DNA of 64,000 nt from Archegozetes longisetosus. Taxonomy: Eukaryota > Arthropoda > Arachnida > Sarcoptiformes > Trhypochthoniidae. This document shows, one piece after another, positions 59,001 through 64,000 of this stretch. The position numbers were made by a program, and so were the translations under genes. Each line of letters starts with the position of its first letter. Position 1 is the first letter of the stretch. Below the pieces are notes generated by a model. That model searched no databases, was not told where the DNA came from, and worked only from the letters and a program-made list of their open reading frames with translations. Location of the stretch: assembly GCA_018873245.2 (NCBI GenBank), contig JAEMBT020000007.1, forward strand, positions 4,275,129 to 4,339,128, written 5' to 3'.

Positions 59001-59540
59001 TTCATTAATTTGAGCTCTGTCTAAGGAAAATATAACAACTTTCTGCTTATTTTATGAGTCATTCATTAGAGGCAAAAGGATTGTCACTTGAATTATCTAG
59101 ATACAGAACCGACTTAGATATACGTCATATTTAATTATAATTAGAGCTGCTTTTTGTAAGCTTCAAATTGCTCTTTCATTCGCTTTATAACTAGATAGTC
59201 ATTGAGGTATTTCGTTACTAAATATTAGTTAGAAATTAAAAAAACATTTCAAATCTAAACGCATTGTTAGCACTACTTCTGGCATTAGTTTTTGCTTTTC
59301 TACTCGTTTCGACAATAAATTGGTTTCGCAAAACATAACAAAAAGTAAATAACGTTTTTGTCTATTCGCTTATCAATGCTTTTCTAATCTTAACTCAATA
59401 GGAATTATAGTTTCGGAACCGAAAATAAACTTTAGTTTCGTATACAACTGTTTAAAATGAATTAGTCTCGAAAATGACGAATAAGTAATTTGTTTGTCAT
59501 TTAACCGTTACTTATCTTTGTTTTCAAATTCAAATCTCAA

Positions 59541-61199
59541 TCAACAAGAAGTAGTTTTAGGTTTGGTCAGAGGTATGGCTCCATTATTGTTGCCGTTTTC
59601 TTCGTGATCAGAGTCTATCTCAACACCTCCATTACCATTATTATCACTTAAATTATCATCAATATGTCTGCTATGGCCATATCGGTCAGAGTCATAGGGA
59701 TCGTCATCTTCTTCATCATCGACTTCTTCCTCAATGGGTTCCGCTTCAGAATCATCACTTCTAGATCTGGACAAATCTAAGACATCAGAACTGCTATGAG
59801 TGGCATAACTACGCGGAACAATAACCGAAAGAGTGTTCGGTGATTGAAGGGATGGCGAAAGTGATAGATTGAGAGGTTGTGTTTGAATGCCGTCGTGGTC
59901 TTGTAGGAACAAATCTCGATGTTGTGGCGTTAATATACGAATCGTTTGTCGAGGTTTTCGGCGCGATTTAGACGGACCTGAATCTAGCGAACCGCCAACC
60001 AGATGAGCAATCGGTGGTGGCGGCGCGGGTGGCACTGACGGTGGTATGTGATGATAAAAGGAACTCGTGGCTGCGGCGGCCAATGCGGCTGTTGAAGACG
60101 AGACGGTGGCAGCAGTGGCCACAACAGGCAAATGCGCCTCATCTCCAGACCCGGAGCGCAACAGAACACTCGGCGAAACCATTTGGTCGTAAGCTTTTGG
60201 TCTGCGACCTCTTCTCGGTTTGCCGATATTGGCCTCATCTTTAGGGCACTTGTGGTGCATCAGATGATGTCTTCGTCTGAACCTTCCGAGGCACTTCTTA
60301 CACTCGAACGGCTTCTCTCCCTTATGTATCAACATATGAGCTTTGAGTTGATTGGAATCAGAGAAACGACTTGTACACAGTTCACAAGCATATGGCCGTT
60401 CGCCGGTGTGGACCCGTAAATGTCGCCTCAAATTGGCCACTTGGACGAATTGTCTCTCACAATGAGTGCAGTGGTAGGGCTTCTCTCCCGTATGTAATCT
60501 CATGTGTGTCTTCAGATGATGATCACGAGTGAACCGTTTATGGCATTCACGACATTCGAATGGCTTTTCGCCCGTATGCGTCCGTTCGTGATTTTGCAAC
60601 ACATGCTTGTAACCGAAACACCGGTTACACACCTGGCACACAAACACTTTGTCCCGACCAGGACCTGTTGTTGTACTAGTAGTCGAACCGCTTCCCGGCG
60701 AGTCTGCGGCCCGTGGTTTTGGTCCCGGTTTACTACTGACTCCCATACTTAGCGATAGCGGGGATGCACTGTTAGACCCGTCAGAACTGGATTTCGAATG
60801 AGTACTACTGGCGCCCGAAAGAGCATTACGTGCGGCAACATTTGCCAATTCTTGCATCAAAATCCTGTTCTGTTCAGTGCCAGCGACTGGAAATGGTATC
60901 CCTGAGGCCGCCGCTGCTGCCGCCGCCGCCAAATCAGTGCCAATGGTCACCAACGCATTGCCGTATATTTGAGCCCTAACCAAATCTACCGCTTCCAGGG
61001 CTGTAGTTCTCGATCTCCTAATTGGCGATGATATGACACTCACACTAACACCAGAACCGGTGCCGTTGGTCGAACTTGAAACTTTTGAATTGGATGTAGA
61101 ATTAGATGAAACTGAGCCTGATATTAAGGTAGATGTGGTCGATGATGATTGTTGATGATCGATGGCATCGTTGCTGTTGGCATCGCCTTCTTCTTTCAT
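59541..61199 (-). CDS. Kr: Kruppel zinc-finger transcription factor
   Basis: Gap-gene transcription factor orthologous to insect Kruppel; single-exon coding region of 552 residues. Five C2H2 fingers at about 186-318 in the Kruppel order: [77 protein letters not shown], and a last finger [20 protein letters not shown] ending in Cys rather than His, as in Drosophila. TGEKP linkers join them. Outside the fingers are Ser/Thr- and Ala-rich tracts (AAAAAAAAS at 91-99), PPAPPPP, a long acidic tail, and two PxDLS-like motifs (QPLNLS 441-446, VLDLS 473-477), which could recruit CtBP. An in-frame TGA lies two codons before the ATG, supporting this start unless an upstream exon joins. GC content is clearly higher than in the surroundings. 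Confidence 0.94.
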   Translation of the reverse strand: MKEEGDANSNDAIDHQQSSSTTSTLISGSVSSNSTSNSKVSSSTNGTGSGVSVSVISSPIRRSRTTALEAVDLVRAQIYGNALVTIGTDLAAAAAAAASGIPFPVAGTEQNRILMQELANVAARNALSGASSTHSKSSSDGSNSASPLSLSMGVSSKPGPKPRAADSPGSGSTTSTTTGPGRDKVFVCQVCNRCFGYKHVLQNHERTHTGEKPFECRECHKRFTRDHHLKTHMRLHTGEKPYHCTHCERQFVQVANLRRHLRVHTGERPYACELCTSRFSDSNQLKAHMLIHKGEKPFECKKCLGRFRRRHHLMHHKCPKDEANIGKPRRGRRPKAYDQMVSPSVLLRSGSGDEAHLPVVATAATVSSSTAALAAAATSSFYHHIPPSVPPAPPPPIAHLVGGSLDSGPSKSRRKPRQTIRILTPQHRDLFLQDHDGIQTQPLNLSLSPSLQSPNTLSVIVPRSYATHSSSDVLDLSRSRSDDSEAEPIEEEVDDEEDDDPYDSDRYGHSRHIDDNLSDNNGNGGVEIDSDHEENGNNNGAIPLTKPKTTSC

Positions 61200-61976
61200 C
61201 CTCCGTCAATACCCGATATAATTGCGGGTCGACCCAACCTATCAGGACACGAAGACAATCTAGTTAGTCACAATTGCCTTTGGTCTGAATATTGATAAAA
61301 GTGAAAGGTTTCAGAAATCGCCGAAATTCACATCGAAGCATAATAGGTATAGGCGTTTAGTTTAGAATACTTTCTAAACTATTTAATGGTTTTTAATTGA
61401 TAAGACAAGAGAAAACTACCGAATAGAAAAATTTTAATCTTTCTAAATTATCGGAAAACTATTCATAATTGAAATCAAGGATGAATAAGTAAAAGGATTC
61501 AATATGTAAAACTTTAAAACCAGCAAATAGTCATTTTTTATAAACTGCTAATAAGCGGAGAAAACTAGTGATAACTAGTACTTCATAGTATATGAGAAAT
61601 AAGACGTCAATAAAATGAAGATTTACTTTATAAAAGAACAAATTTGTTGAGTTAAATGCATATACATTAATAATGAAGACTTTTATCGATAAGCGAGCAG
61701 ACATTGGAAATATTTTCAAACATATTAACAACTTATTGATCACATTGAAACTTTTGATCATAGTATCAGTTTTTAGGAACTTTTTTCTCACATGTTAGGA
61801 ACTTATTAAGGAATAAAAATGACATATAATTCAAATCACAGCACGTTTTTCTATAGCGGCAGCAAGACTGAAGTAGAGGCGGATTCTTGTAGGGAACCAG
61901 TGGTGGATACAATCCAATTGCAAAGGGGGAGTTAACCCAATAGTATCAGACATTAAATGTCAGGCAAATAGAGAGT

Positions 61977-62074
<98 letters not shown>

Positions 62075-64000
62075 CTGGAGAATAAGAGAAAGAGGGAAAA
62101 AGAAATAAGACTGAACTTCAAGGTTGCGCAAAAATGATAGAAAAATGGAAAATGTTTTAGTAAAATCTATGTTAGGGTGAGGCATGTCCTTTCTTTAAGT
62201 TGTCTCGTATTTTATACGAACGTAAAAAATCGGGTCAATGCACAAAAACGCTGAAAAGTCTGGCACACATTTCGACGTCATCCTCATGTCTCGACTTCTC
62301 TTCTATTGTTATATCACCCGAAAAAGATGGTTATGTGTGCAAAAGATTTCCCTTTCAATGCAAGATCAAGGTCTGGAAGACCGAGTTGTTTAACTCCCTA
62401 AACCTTGCCGTTAACACCCCTATCAGTGTCCCCCTCAAAAAAGTATTTCCTTTTAGACTTTTTTGCGCTCCTCTAGAAAGGGAAACACCAATTGTGTACC
62501 ACTTTCTCTTTCATTTTAGACTTTCACCACCATCTGATCTTTTTTGCATTGCTCTTTCTCTCTTTTTCTCGTTGCAGACCTACATTTTGCTGAAATATTA
62601 TAATCATTTGACATAAGCCCCCGATTCGGCCCCTTATCTCTGGTTCCCCTAAAGCTCACATATATAGTGTATATATTCAAGTGTTTTGCAGCATTCAAGA
62701 AAACCTTTGGACATTCTTTGAGGTACCACAAGGGAAACATTCGACCAGTACTCTGATAAGCGACCGCTTGTATAATATTTGTGCAAATGTTGGGAAATAG
62801 TGGAGGGAATGAATCGTATGGGGATTGGAAACAGAGAATTAGTGTCATAGCACTCAACTGATACAGTATACTACTATGCATTGCAGACTGTTTTCCAAAC
62901 ACAAAACTAAAAATTTGATATTCAAATGCACAGTCAACTAAACAAAAAATAAATTCTAATACTTGTATACTTTATGTTTGACAATAATTAGTATTGCTTT
63001 CCATTTAGTTTGCAATATTTGCTTCTAATTAACTATACATCAGATAACATAGAAGTTGAGAATAAAAAGTAAGAACAAAGGCATTCATTTTTGTAGGCAC
63101 TCGAAAATTGATTAGACGCTTCGCTTAAGTTCATGGTATTTAAGAGTAAAGAGAGAAAGTTTTTTGGTTTAAAGGCATAATAAACTACTACTCAATTAAG
63201 ATGAAAGAGTTTCTCTACCCTTAACAGCCTTAAGACTCCTGTAAAGTTGTGCTAAACGGATAACATTAACCCTTGCAAGAAAAGTATTTTTACAAGGGTT
63301 CAAATGACATTACAGTAACTATTATGCGCTATTGCTGTCTAGTTATAATGCTTTATGGAAATGCTCTACTATTTCATACTAAAATATGAGTGTCTCTTCA
63401 GCAAAATTCATAGTATTTTACATAATTTTTAAATTTCAAACGATCCTTATCGAAAAAATTTGATCCTCTCTTCAGGAATCAAAAGAATAAATGCCTATCG
63501 TTGAATATTAATAACAATATCCATAACATTTAGCTTCTTATTAGGAAATTATGACAAAAATTATGCGTTCTTTAAGGGAAACGACACACAACTAGATAAA
63601 AATCGATTTAAACAATTTCAAAGCGTTCACTAAAATTTCTCTTAAGGACTTACGGAGGGGCGAAATTTGTTATTTTGCAGCTAGAGAGAAAAAATATGTC
63701 TGATTTGTTACAATGATTATAACTGTTCATATCTTAGAGGTTAAAGTCCTGAACGAGTGGTATTATACAAATAATATATAACTGTTATACCTATAAGTTA
63801 TGACTTATGTGGAGAGAAAGCATAAAAATTAATGAGAGGTCCAATTTATGTAACAGTTATGTTCACATAAGGGCTTTTGTCCAATTGTATTATCTTATCG
63901 GTAGAAATGCTAATAATAAAGTGCGAGAGAGTATTGCTTTTATTTGCACTAAAACTCAGGTTCGCATCCGTTATCCTTGTTTTTTGGAGGGCGAACCCAT
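61200..64000. other. Kruppel upstream region, no gene seen
   Basis: 5' flank of Kruppel to the window edge. It contains the longer (GA)n tract. The 138-codon plus frame at 62200-62616 and the overlapping minus frame have no recognisable domain. A Kruppel 5' non-coding exon and enhancers may lie here; not identifiable by eye. Confidence 0.5.
61979..62072. repeat. (GA)n microsatellite, about 94 bp
   Basis: Uninterrupted GA run about 0.8 kb upstream of the Kruppel start codon, so close to its likely promoter. Confidence 0.95.

Larger units (their letters stand above)
50715..59540. other. Gene-poor 8.8 kb between liprin-beta and Kruppel
   Basis: Very AT-rich. No coding segment, RNA gene or transposase recognised on either strand. 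It contains tandem repeats at 52168 and 52711, an (ATT)n tract and a (GA)n tract. It lies 3' of Kruppel and could hold control elements of that gene, though nothing in the sequence proves this. Confidence 0.5.

Noticed and set aside
59984..60752. Several antisense and alternate-frame open stretches over Kruppel
   Set aside because: They lie opposite the zinc-finger coding region, have no domain of their own and result from its GC-rich composition.
61976..62185. Minus-strand frame encoding a long Leu-Ser repeat
   Set aside because: Pure translation of the (GA)n microsatellite.
62200..62616. 138-codon plus-strand frame
   Set aside because: No domain, no homology that I recognise, low-complexity pyrimidine-rich DNA, and an equally long antisense frame; chance is likely.

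Overview
This is arthropod nuclear DNA, most likely from an acariform (trombidiform) mite. The sequence is AT-rich and gene-sparse. Genes are split by GT-AG introns that are often only about 50-90 nt, and there are no bacterial-type operons. Recognisable genes are animal ones: adiponectin receptor, RIOK3, rough homeobox, DUS3L, mitochondrial ribosomal protein L30, liprin-beta and Kruppel. A UDP-glycosyltransferase exon of the signal-peptide-less, bacterial-like type known from spider mites points to Trombidiformes. Species cannot be named from the sequence alone.

Layout: 0.2-0.7 kb, first exon of a UGT running off the left edge (minus). 1.2-3.2 kb, a nest of inverted repeats. 4.3-5.3 kb, intronless adiponectin-receptor gene (minus). 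7.0-9.7 kb, a decayed gene with RCC1 repeats plus a protein kinase domain, split by a 1.1-kb TIR element. 10.4-16.0 kb, three tandem small genes encoding PPxY plus cysteine-rich-tail proteins, with a minus-strand three-exon secreted-protein gene among them. 16.2-19.2 kb, a short MITE and a decayed DDE transposon. 20.9-24.2 kb, RIOK3 in seven exons. 27.1-28.7 kb, rough in three exons (minus). 29.8-34.9 kb, two secreted cystatins on opposite strands. 35.6-36.7 kb, a deleted mariner and a 5'-truncated casein-kinase-1 fragment. 37.0-39.1 kb, DUS3L in four exons (minus). 39.6-40.1 kb, a foldback element. 40.3-41.1 kb, MRPL30. 44.2-50.7 kb, liprin-beta, with what looks like an alternative cysteine/histidine-rich first exon. 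50.7-59.5 kb, gene-poor DNA with microsatellites. 59.5-61.2 kb, Kruppel (minus), followed by 2.8 kb without a recognisable gene.

The genes do not form one pathway. The housekeeping set covers 40S ribosome maturation (RIOK3), tRNA dihydrouridylation (DUS3L) and mitochondrial translation (MRPL30). The developmental and signalling set is rough, Kruppel, liprin-beta and the adiponectin receptor. The environment-facing set is the UGT, the cystatins, the secreted protein and the PPxY/Cys-rich family. Exon joins below were made by hand from GT/AG sites, reading phase and family resemblance; all need transcript confirmation. The best candidates for something undescribed are the PPxY/Cys-rich tandem family, the orphan secreted gene, the liprin-beta alternative exon, and a set of three elements with related pogo-like termini.
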